A stretch of 5,260 bases of DNA from Proteobacteria bacterium UBA6522 (GTDB lineage: Bacteria > Pseudomonadota > Gammaproteobacteria > Steroidobacterales > Rariloculaceae): contig DJLG01000005.1 of assembly GCA_002434915.1 (NCBI GenBank), forward strand, positions 1-5,260. The letters run 5' to 3'. The notes under the pieces are model-generated. The model saw only the letters and a program-made list of their open reading frames with translations. It was not told the origin of the DNA and did not search any database. This document shows positions 1-5,260 of this stretch, piece by piece (position 1 is the first letter of the stretch; every line of letters starts with the position of its first letter). Made by a program: the position numbers and the translations under genes.

Positions 1-82
1 AGCGGCACAAGCTGCTGATCTAGTAGTGACAGCAGAGGCTAGCCGCCCAAGTCTTGATGGTCTAATGGAGACAATGCAATGA
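1..82 (+). CDS. hemD: Probable uroporphyrinogen-III synthase, C-terminal end only (partial)
   Basis: Only the last 26 codons lie in the window, read from base 2 to a TGA at 80-82; the 5' part is cut off by the window edge. The visible tail contains AADLVVTAEASRPSLDGLME, which resembles the end of HemD proteins, where a strand ending in a 'vvAe.pT.dGLv.al' pattern closes the second domain. HemD cyclises hydroxymethylbilane to uroporphyrinogen III in the cytoplasm, the step after HemB and HemC. The stop codon overlaps the hemB start in an ATGA arrangement (4 bp), which suggests translational coupling. The position directly before hemB supports the call, since hemC-hemD-hemB is a common order. 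The assignment rests on a short tail plus context, so a different upstream gene, or a HemD fused to another domain, cannot be excluded. Confidence 0.68.
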   Translation, partial: AAQAADLVVTAEASRPSLDGLMETMQ

Positions 83-1083
83 GCGATACACCCCCATATT
101 CTCCAGGTCGTATTCGACCTAGGAGACTAAGAAAAAACCAGGTAGTTCGTGATCTAGTAGCTGAAACACATATTTCTCCTTCACAATTTATCGTGCCACA
201 CTTCGTGCTAGGAGCAGAAAATGAAGAAAAGGCTATCCCTTCCATGCCAGGAATTTCAGAACTTGGCATTGAAAATCTAGTAAAAAACGTCAGCGCTGAT
301 CTAAAACTAGGTATTCGTTCTGTATTGCTTTTTGGACATCCTGATGATGCAACTCATAAAACACCTGATGGGAAGGCTGCGTGGGACCAAAAAGGTGCTG
401 TGCAAAGAGCTGTAAGGAGACTTAAAAGTGAGTTTGGAAACGATCTTATAGTTATGACAGATGTTTGCCTCTGCGCCTATACAGATCATGGCCATTGTGG
501 AATTGTTGAGAATGGGTATGTTCTGAATGATGCCTCCCTAAACCCGCTGGTACATACTGCTTTAAGTCATGCAGAGGCAGGGGCAGACGTGGTTGCTCCA
601 TCGGATATGATGGATGGGCGTATAGCTGCTATTCGAGATGGTCTAGATCAAGGGGGACATGAGAATGTTATTTTACTTGCGTACGCAGTGAAATATGCAT
701 CTGGGTACTATGGACCCTTTCGAGACGCAGCAGACTCAGCGCCTGACAGGGGGGATCGGCAAGGCTATCAAATGGATCCGCGTAACTTGCTTGAAGCCTT
801 GCGAGAAGCAGAATTAGATGAGCAAGAGGGAGCAGACATTCTGATGGTAAAACCCGCCCTCGCTTATCTCGATGTTATTCAAACAGTTCGCAATGCTAGC
901 ACCTTGCCACTTGCCGCTTACAATGTATCGGGTGAATATGCTGCGGTAAAGGCAGCCGCAGCCAACGGATGGCTTGATGAAGCAAAGGTAGTAAGAGAAA
1001 ACCTGATGGCGATTCGCCGTGCTGGTGCTGACCAAATTATCACCTACCATGCTCGAGATGCCATCAAGGGTAAATGGCTGTGA
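79..1083 (+). CDS. hemB: Porphobilinogen synthase (5-aminolevulinate dehydratase), zinc-type
   Basis: This cytoplasmic enzyme condenses two 5-aminolevulinate molecules to porphobilinogen, the first common step of tetrapyrrole synthesis; the family is usually an octamer. At 334 residues it is full length, with the typical N-terminal arm RIRPRRLRKN (11-20). Both Schiff-base lysines are present: Lys205 in AVKYASGYYGPFRDA and Lys258 in ILMVKPAL. The metal site reads DVCLCAYTDHGHCG, with Cys130, Cys132 and Cys140. This is the three-cysteine zinc site of E. coli-like enzymes, not the Asp/Ala-rich site of plants and many alphaproteobacteria. The substrate-contact motif YNVSGEY is at 281-287. The ATG at 79 is preceded by GGAG at 67-70, 8 nt away, and overlaps the upstream stop as ATGA. 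The 3' end overlaps hemL. The function is certain from the motifs; zinc dependence is inferred from the cysteines. Confidence 0.98.
   Translation: MSDTPPYSPGRIRPRRLRKNQVVRDLVAETHISPSQFIVPHFVLGAENEEKAIPSMPGISELGIENLVKNVSADLKLGIRSVLLFGHPDDATHKTPDGKAAWDQKGAVQRAVRRLKSEFGNDLIVMTDVCLCAYTDHGHCGIVENGYVLNDASLNPLVHTALSHAEAGADVVAPSDMMDGRIAAIRDGLDQGGHENVILLAYAVKYASGYYGPFRDAADSAPDRGDRQGYQMDPRNLLEALREAELDEQEGADILMVKPALAYLDVIQTVRNASTLPLAAYNVSGEYAAVKAAAANGWLDEAKVVRENLMAIRRAGADQIITYHARDAIKGKWL
1066..1070 (+). promoter_or_regulatory. Ribosome binding site bearing on the hemL start
   Basis: AAGGG lies inside the 3' end of hemB. It is only 3 nt before the ATG at 1074 but 9 nt before the in-frame GTG at 1080, and that GTG overlaps the hemB stop as GTGA. 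The spacing favours GTG 1080 as the true hemL start; the ATG is the longer alternative and adds only two residues. Confidence 0.5.
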
Positions 1084-2417
1084 CTAATAATCTGGAAAAC
1101 AAGCAGTCTAAGCTTTGGTTTAAACGAGCCCTAAAATCACTGCCTGGCGGGGTTAGTTCACCAGTACGCGCCTTCCATGGCGTAGATGGTATGCCCCACG
1201 TTCTTTATTCTGCAAGTGGGTCAGAGACCATAGATGAAGATGGAAATCGCTATTTAGATTTTGTCGGATCCTGGGGTCCTCTAATTTTAGGACATGCCCA
1301 CCCTATTTTAACTCAAGCAGTTCGTGAGGCTACACAACGGGGAACCTCATTTGGAGCACCATCCCGGCCAGAAATTGAACTTGCAGAGATGGTTGCTGAG
1401 TCCTACCCAGGAATAGAACAAGTGCGGTTTGTATCCTCTGGCACAGAAGCGGTTATGAGTGCAGTACGGCTCGCACGTGGTGCAACTGGACGAGATCTAA
1501 TCGTTAAATTCTCAGGTTGCTACCATGGGCATGTGGATTACCTGCTAGTAGCGGCTGGTTCCGGTCTAGCAACCTTCGGCAAACCATCATCCGATGGAGT
1601 ACCGAAAACTTTTGCTGAACTCACTCGCATCCTGCCTTTAGATGACAGTGATGCTGTAAGCGCCCTATTTCAAAAAGAAGGTAGCAAAATTGCAGCTGTA
1701 ATCATTGAACCTGTACCAGCTAATAATGGATTACTACTACAGTGCCCAAAATTCCTAAATACACTACGTAACCTTTGTACCAAACACGGAGCGCTGTTAA
1801 TTTTTGATGAGGTTATTTCAGGGTTTCGCCTTGGTCCTGGCGGAGCAGCAGAACATTACGGTCTAAAACCAGATCTAGCTACATTTGGAAAAGTGATTGG
1901 GGGTGGAATGCCAGTAGGAGCCTTTGGTGGGTCACAGGAGATCATGAGTAATTTAGCCCCTCAGGGTGGCGTATACCAGGCAGGAACCTTGTCAGGAAAT
2001 CCTGTTGCTATGACTGCGGGTTTAACTACGTTGCATTACATGAAAAAACATAAAGGTTGGGGCATGCTAGAAGAACTTGGGCAGTATCTTGATAATCAAC
2101 TAAACAAGGTTATTGAACAAAGTCCGGTACCAGCAAGTCTTGTAAGAATAGGTTCGATTTTTTGGATTGCATGGGGGTCAGGCATACCTCCACGCAGCGC
2201 GGAAACCATTAATGAAAATGCTACCAACTACTATAAAAAGGTATTTCACGGGCTGCTTGAACAGGGAGTTTCACTAGCGCCCTCAGCTTATGAGGTAGGA
2301 TTTCTATCTCTTGCACATACTCATAAAGACATAGACCGCTTATCTAATACTCTTGCTAATGTCCTAGATAATAACTTCTTAGGTGTTAACTCTGGTGATG
2401 GACATGCTAGAAACTAA
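1074..2417 (+). CDS. hemL: Glutamate-1-semialdehyde 2,1-aminomutase
   Basis: This PLP enzyme of aminotransferase class III converts glutamate-1-semialdehyde to 5-aminolevulinate, the last step of the C5 route, in the cytoplasm. The 447 residues are slightly longer than the usual 425-435, mainly from a short polar C-terminal tail. Visible motifs: LPGGVSSPVRAF (23-34), GSWGPLILGHAHP (65-77), the PLP phosphate-binding SSGTEA (121-126), CYHGHVD (149-155), the cofactor aspartate Asp245 in IFDEVISGFR, the Schiff-base lysine Lys273 in FGKVIGGGMPVG, AGTLSGNP (303-310) and APSAYEVGFLSLAHT (402-416). The segment EPVPANNGLL (212-221) differs from the commoner EPVAGNMGVV, pointing to a distinct subgroup. 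The start could be ATG 1074 (10-bp overlap with hemB) or GTG 1080 (4-bp GTGA overlap, better spaced from AAGGG). The gene ends in tandem TAA TAA stops. Its presence implies a glutamyl-tRNA reductase (HemA) elsewhere. Confusion with another class III aminotransferase is unlikely given the motifs and neighbours. Confidence 0.97.
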   Translation: MAVTNNLENKQSKLWFKRALKSLPGGVSSPVRAFHGVDGMPHVLYSASGSETIDEDGNRYLDFVGSWGPLILGHAHPILTQAVREATQRGTSFGAPSRPEIELAEMVAESYPGIEQVRFVSSGTEAVMSAVRLARGATGRDLIVKFSGCYHGHVDYLLVAAGSGLATFGKPSSDGVPKTFAELTRILPLDDSDAVSALFQKEGSKIAAVIIEPVPANNGLLLQCPKFLNTLRNLCTKHGALLIFDEVISGFRLGPGGAAEHYGLKPDLATFGKVIGGGMPVGAFGGSQEIMSNLAPQGGVYQAGTLSGNPVAMTAGLTTLHYMKKHKGWGMLEELGQYLDNQLNKVIEQSPVPASLVRIGSIFWIAWGSGIPPRSAETINENATNYYKKVFHGLLEQGVSLAPSAYEVGFLSLAHTHKDIDRLSNTLANVLDNNFLGVNSGDGHARN

Positions 2418-2427
2418 TAAAATTACT

Positions 2428-2432
2428 GGGAG
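2428..2432 (+). promoter_or_regulatory. Ribosome binding site of the histidine kinase gene
   Basis: GGGAG sits 6 nt before the ATG at 2439, in the only true intergenic gap of the window (2418-2438). It supports this start and independent ribosome loading for the kinase, unlike the other genes, whose starts lie inside the preceding gene. Confidence 0.6.
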
Positions 2433-2438
2433 CTCTCT

Positions 2439-3524
2439 ATGATACTAAAGCGCGACCCTACAAAGGCGTTACAGTTAGGTTTCCTCACGCTACTAATTTT
2501 TTCAACTATTTTGATTGCTTTTTGGATAATGGATTTGGCTAAAATGGCCAATGATGATCGAGATCGTATCGTAGCTTTGTACGAAGCCGATGCGCTTGCA
2601 GTCACCACAATGCTAGCCGAGGAAGCCGAAAGGTTACCGGATTTGATGCCCCATCTAGAAATCGATTCAATAAATAACACAGCTAGTGTAAAAATAGAGG
2701 CAGTACAAACTCTACATGACAGGGCTTCTTCAAAAATAAATCGTTATACCTGGGAAGGAGGATTTTTTTTGTTGGTATTGCTTGGTGGCATGACAGTGCT
2801 TACACGCACGATACGGCACGATACTGAATTGAGAAAAAGGCAACAAAATTTTCTTGCTGCTGTCTCGCATGAGTTTAAAAGCCCCTTAGCTAGCATGCGG
2901 CTCTCAGCTGAAACCTTGGTGATGCGCACTGATGACGCTGATACGAGACGTCTTGGACAACGAATGCTTGTTGATGGCGAAAGACTCTTACGTATGGTGG
3001 ATAACCTGCTGGATACCACACGCATTGAAGACGGTAAGCTGAAACTTATAAGCGAACCTATTTCTCTCCTAGAAGCTGTTCAAGCAAGTGCTGCAGAATC
3101 ACATGAACGTGCTTTGATCAGTGGAATTAATATACGGATTCAAATTGCCGATGATCTCCGCATTGTCGCTGACCGCACTACACTAGAAACCGTTCTCCGC
3201 AACCTTATGGACAATGCTATTAAAGCCTGTACCGCAGGTAATGGAACCTATGTTGAAGTAAGTGGAAAACGACTAGAGGGTTTTATTCAGTTTTCGGTAC
3301 AAGACGATGGCCTTGGTTTCCCACCAGAAGATGCAGCTATGATTTTCGAGAAATTCTATCGTCTAGGAGATGAGCTCAGGCGCTCTACATCCGGCACTGG
3401 ATTAGGCCTTTATATAGTACGGCAACTAGTGGCTCTTTCAGGAGCTCAAATCAAGGCTGAAAGTAAGGGCCCAGGCAAAGGTGCAACCATTAATGTCATC
3501 TGGCCAATTGCGGAGATGACATGA
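2439..3524 (+). CDS. Two-pass membrane sensor histidine kinase (HisKA/HATPase_c)
   Basis: The 361-residue protein is a sensor kinase that should autophosphorylate and pass the phosphate to the regulator encoded next. A basic start (MILKRDPTK) precedes membrane segment 1 (about 13-33). An extracytoplasmic loop of about 70 residues (34-104) follows, acidic and probably helical. Membrane segment 2 is at about 107-122. The HisKA domain begins almost at once, with the H box FLAAVSHEFKSPLASMRL and phospho-acceptor His144; there is no room for a HAMP linker. The ATPase domain shows the N box RNLMDNAIKA (Asn255, Asn259), G1 DDGLGF (289-294), F box IFEKFYRLG (302-310) and G2 GTGLGLYIV (319-327), so it looks active. 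The stop overlaps the regulator start as ATGA. It lies inside a heme operon; a signal linked to heme, porphyrin or redox state is possible, but nothing in the loop identifies a ligand. No specific family name can be given. Confidence 0.95.
   Translation: MILKRDPTKALQLGFLTLLIFSTILIAFWIMDLAKMANDDRDRIVALYEADALAVTTMLAEEAERLPDLMPHLEIDSINNTASVKIEAVQTLHDRASSKINRYTWEGGFFLLVLLGGMTVLTRTIRHDTELRKRQQNFLAAVSHEFKSPLASMRLSAETLVMRTDDADTRRLGQRMLVDGERLLRMVDNLLDTTRIEDGKLKLISEPISLLEAVQASAAESHERALISGINIRIQIADDLRIVADRTTLETVLRNLMDNAIKACTAGNGTYVEVSGKRLEGFIQFSVQDDGLGFPPEDAAMIFEKFYRLGDELRRSTSGTGLGLYIVRQLVALSGAQIKAESKGPGKGATINVIWPIAEMT
2756..2771 (+). other. Internal Shine-Dalgarno-like site followed by T8 tract within the kinase gene
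   Basis: AGGAGG (2756-2761) is followed by a run of eight T (2763-2770) and, 7 nt after the purine block, an in-frame TTG (2769-2771, Leu111) at membrane segment 2. It could permit weak internal initiation, ribosome pausing or slippage. It may equally be a chance product of Glu-Gly-Gly-Phe-Phe-Leu codons, so this is reported as a sequence observation only. Confidence 0.2.
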
Positions 3525-4243
3525 ATCAGTCAAGCCTCCCTCACATTCTGATTGTAGATGATGAAAAACATCTCGCTGAAGGAATTCGTGAAAACTTACA
3601 GGCTGAAAACTACATAACTACTGTTGCTCATGACGGGGTCGAAGCCTTAGAACAAGCAATGACTGAATCTTTCGATTTAATCCTGCTCGATGTCATGATG
3701 CCTAAAATGGATGGACTAAAAACATGCGAAGAAATGAGAAAAAAAGGCATACAAACGCCTGTGTTATTCCTCACGGTTAAAAACGATCCGGAAGATCGCA
3801 TTAGAGGACTAGAAGCAGGAGGAGACGACTATTTAGCAAAACCTTTTCACTTAAAAGAACTGCTTTTGCGTGTGGCGGCTATTTTGAAACGTACGGATTG
3901 GTATAACCATACGAAATTAAGCCTTAGCTTTGGAGGTAATGAAGTAAACTTCCAGACTTATCATGCAAATGCATGGGATGGGACCCAACACTTACTGACG
4001 CACAAAGAAGCAATGATTCTAAAGGTACTTACTGACCAGGTTGGCATGATCGTGCCTCGTGAAGAGATACTCGATAAAGTCTGGGGTTATGAAGTGTTTC
4101 CTTCGACACGAACCATTGATAATTTTATTGTTAGGTTACGTAAACGCTTCGAAAAAAATGTGGAAATCCCAGCGCATTTCCATACAGTAAGAGGCGTAGG
4201 CTATCGATTCACGGAAGAAGCGGAGGCTACTCAACATGAGTAA
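3521..4243 (+). CDS. OmpR/PhoB-family response regulator, partner of the upstream kinase
   Basis: This 240-residue DNA-binding regulator has an N-terminal receiver (about 8-123) and a C-terminal winged helix (about 133-232). The receiver has the acidic pair Asp13-Asp14 in ILIVDDE, phospho-acceptor Asp57 in LILLDVMMPKMDG, Thr85 in VLFLTVKND, Tyr104 and Lys107 in GGDDYLAKPF. All phosphorylation residues are therefore in place. The winged helix contains LLTHKEAMILKVL, the recognition region STRTIDNFIVRLRKRFE and the wing motif HTVRGVGYRF. GGAG (3512-3515) precedes the ATG by 5 nt, and the start overlaps the kinase stop as ATGA, so translation of the pair is probably coupled. The 3' end overlaps hemE by 8 bp. 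It probably binds tandem DNA repeats as a dimer, as relatives do, but no obvious binding site is visible here. The target genes are unknown; control of its own heme operon is an inference from position only. Confidence 0.96.
   Translation: MNQSSLPHILIVDDEKHLAEGIRENLQAENYITTVAHDGVEALEQAMTESFDLILLDVMMPKMDGLKTCEEMRKKGIQTPVLFLTVKNDPEDRIRGLEAGGDDYLAKPFHLKELLLRVAAILKRTDWYNHTKLSLSFGGNEVNFQTYHANAWDGTQHLLTHKEAMILKVLTDQVGMIVPREEILDKVWGYEVFPSTRTIDNFIVRLRKRFEKNVEIPAHFHTVRGVGYRFTEEAEATQHE
4222..4226 (+). promoter_or_regulatory. Ribosome binding site of hemE inside the regulator gene
   Basis: GGAGG, the strongest Shine-Dalgarno match in front of any annotated gene here, lies 9 nt before the hemE ATG at 4236 and within the last codons of the response regulator. 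It fixes the hemE start and the 8-bp overlap (ATGAGTAA). Confidence 0.65.
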
Positions 4244-5258
4244 GGATCGTTTAATTTTAAGAACAATACGACGAGAGCCAACCGAACGAAGGCCGCTTTG
4301 GATAATGCGTCAAGCTGGACGTTACTTGCCTGAATATCGAAAATTAAGAGAAACATATTCCTTTAAAGCGCTATCTCAATCGCCGGAATTGTCAACAGAG
4401 GTGACTTTGCTTCCCCTGGAACGTTACCCACTAGATGCAGCTATTGTTTTCGCAGATATCATGAGCCCACTCCCAGCTTTGGGAATTGAGTTTGATTTTG
4501 ATCCGGGTCCAGTTGTAGCAAACCCAATTCGCAATCAAAAAGATGTTGATTTGCTCATACCTCCTGACCCAGACAAACTCGCATCTGAAGTTATAACTAC
4601 ACTTCACCAAACGCGTTCCGCTATTTCAGAAGATATTGCATTACTAGGTTTCTGTGGCGCGCCATGGACATTAGCTGCATATCTAGTGGAAGGTAGAGGA
4701 GTGAAAGATTTCCCTACCCTGCGAGCATTTGCTGCTGCACAACCTGATGCCTTGGACTCGCTTTTAAAAAAATTATCTGATGCCATGGCTACGTACCTTA
4801 TCAATCAAGCAAGTGCTGGTGCTGATGCTGTTCAAATATTTGACTCATGGGCTGGGATTCTTTCTCTCCATGATTGGGAACGACTTATTCGCCCACATCT
4901 ACATAGTCTGCTCCAGAAGGTAGGTGATGCAGGTATTCCCAGAATTCTATTTCTTCAAAATGCACCGCATTTGGTAGATGCCTATGCAAGCCTTCCTGCA
5001 GAGGTTCTTGCTGTTGATTGGAGAATAGACCTTGCAGATGCACAAAAACGCTACGCTAATCATGCCATGCAGGGAAATATAGACCCAGCGATTTTACTTC
5101 ACGGAGCAGCTCCAACAAAAATAGCAGCCAAAAAACTACTACAACGAGTTAATCCTATAGGCCATATTGTGAATTTAGGTCATGGCATTCTGCCTAAAAC
5201 ACCACTTGAAAGCGTTGAAGCACTAGTAGATGTAGTGCATAACGAGACACAAGAATGA
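4236..5258 (+). CDS. hemE: Uroporphyrinogen decarboxylase
   Basis: This cytoplasmic, cofactor-free enzyme removes four carboxyl groups from the acetate side chains of uroporphyrinogen III to give coproporphyrinogen III. The 340 residues match the usual bacterial length. Both family signatures are intact: RPLWIMRQAGRYLPEYR (19-35), with substrate-binding Arg25 and Arg29, and GFCGAPWTLAAYLVEG (138-153), with Tyr149. The catalytic aspartate is Asp74 in VFADIMSPLPALG. Ser204 (FDSWAG) and His316 (NLGHGILPKTP) match substrate-pocket residues of the human enzyme. The chain is a single TIM-barrel with no fusion. The start overlaps the regulator stop by 8 bp and has a strong GGAGG. The gene ends with TGA within AATGA, so a following gene may start in overlap. 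The separation from hemL by a two-component system is unusual, but the enzyme itself is ordinary. Confidence 0.98.
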   Translation: MSKDRLILRTIRREPTERRPLWIMRQAGRYLPEYRKLRETYSFKALSQSPELSTEVTLLPLERYPLDAAIVFADIMSPLPALGIEFDFDPGPVVANPIRNQKDVDLLIPPDPDKLASEVITTLHQTRSAISEDIALLGFCGAPWTLAAYLVEGRGVKDFPTLRAFAAAQPDALDSLLKKLSDAMATYLINQASAGADAVQIFDSWAGILSLHDWERLIRPHLHSLLQKVGDAGIPRILFLQNAPHLVDAYASLPAEVLAVDWRIDLADAQKRYANHAMQGNIDPAILLHGAAPTKIAAKKLLQRVNPIGHIVNLGHGILPKTPLESVEALVDVVHNETQE

Positions 5259-5260
5259 CG
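5255..5260 (+). CDS. Possible start of a further operon gene (first two codons only)
   Basis: ATG at 5255-5257 overlaps the hemE stop as ATGA, the same arrangement as at two other junctions here, and continues as ATG ACG to the window edge. No strong Shine-Dalgarno is seen before it (only a weak CGAGA at 5243-5247). A later heme-pathway gene would be a natural neighbour, but the product cannot be identified from two codons. Confidence 0.3.

Noticed and set aside
39..269. Open frame on the minus strand across the start of hemB
   Set aside because: It lies antisense to the clear hemB and hemD coding and has no recognisable protein features. The same holds for the minus-strand frames at 307-495, 814-1050, 2423-2680, 2744-3025 and 4604-4804.
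2430..2435. GAGCTC palindrome just before the kinase gene
   Set aside because: A 6-bp palindrome with no extended arms is expected by chance and shows no operator-like repeat nearby.
2340..2438. Possible internal promoter for the kinase-regulator pair
   Set aside because: AT-rich -10-like strings (GATAAT at 2367-2372, TAAAAT at 2418-2423) are present, but no -35-like element sits at 16-18 bp spacing. AT-rich DNA gives such strings by chance.
2763..2770. T8 tract considered as the tail of an intrinsic terminator
   Set aside because: No GC-rich hairpin precedes it, and it lies within an intact coding frame.
1..5260. A wholly new biological system such as a defence island, mobile element or biosynthetic cluster
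   Set aside because: Every gene except the two-component pair is a standard heme enzyme with intact motifs. There are no transposase, recombinase, nuclease or repeat signals, and base use appears even throughout.

Overview
The window is a tightly packed, single-strand segment of a tetrapyrrole (heme) biosynthesis operon from a bacterium that makes 5-aminolevulinate from glutamate (the C5 route). In order, all on the + strand, it holds: the last codons of a probable hemD (uroporphyrinogen-III synthase), hemB (porphobilinogen synthase), hemL (glutamate-1-semialdehyde aminomutase), a membrane sensor histidine kinase, an OmpR/PhoB-type response regulator, and hemE (uroporphyrinogen decarboxylase). 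The last bases of hemE overlap a possible start of a further gene. There is almost no intergenic DNA. Neighbouring genes overlap by 4 to 10 bp everywhere except a 21-bp gap between hemL and the kinase. No RNA gene, mobile element, CRISPR array, long repeat or convincing terminator or promoter is visible.

How the genes work together: HemL makes 5-aminolevulinate, HemB condenses two molecules to porphobilinogen, HemD (with a HemC presumably upstream of the window) closes the ring to uroporphyrinogen III, and HemE decarboxylates this to coproporphyrinogen III. The notable feature is a complete two-component system sitting inside this pathway between hemL and hemE. It is joined to its neighbours by overlapping start and stop codons, so it is probably transcribed, and partly translated, together with the heme enzymes. 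All the expected phosphotransfer residues are present (kinase His144, regulator Asp57), so the pair looks functional. What it senses and controls cannot be read from the sequence. Regulation of heme or respiratory genes is a guess from context only.

Organism: the DNA is moderately AT-rich and its base use looks even across all genes, with no sign of recent transfer. HemB has the three-cysteine zinc site, and HemL has an EPVPANNG-type active-site segment in place of the more common EPVAGNMG. This fits a non-alphaproteobacterial, Gram-negative-like bacterium. From memory, similar kinase and regulator sequences next to hem genes suggest groups such as Gemmatimonadota or related phyla, perhaps an AT-rich aquatic member. 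That placement is weak and would need a phylogeny.
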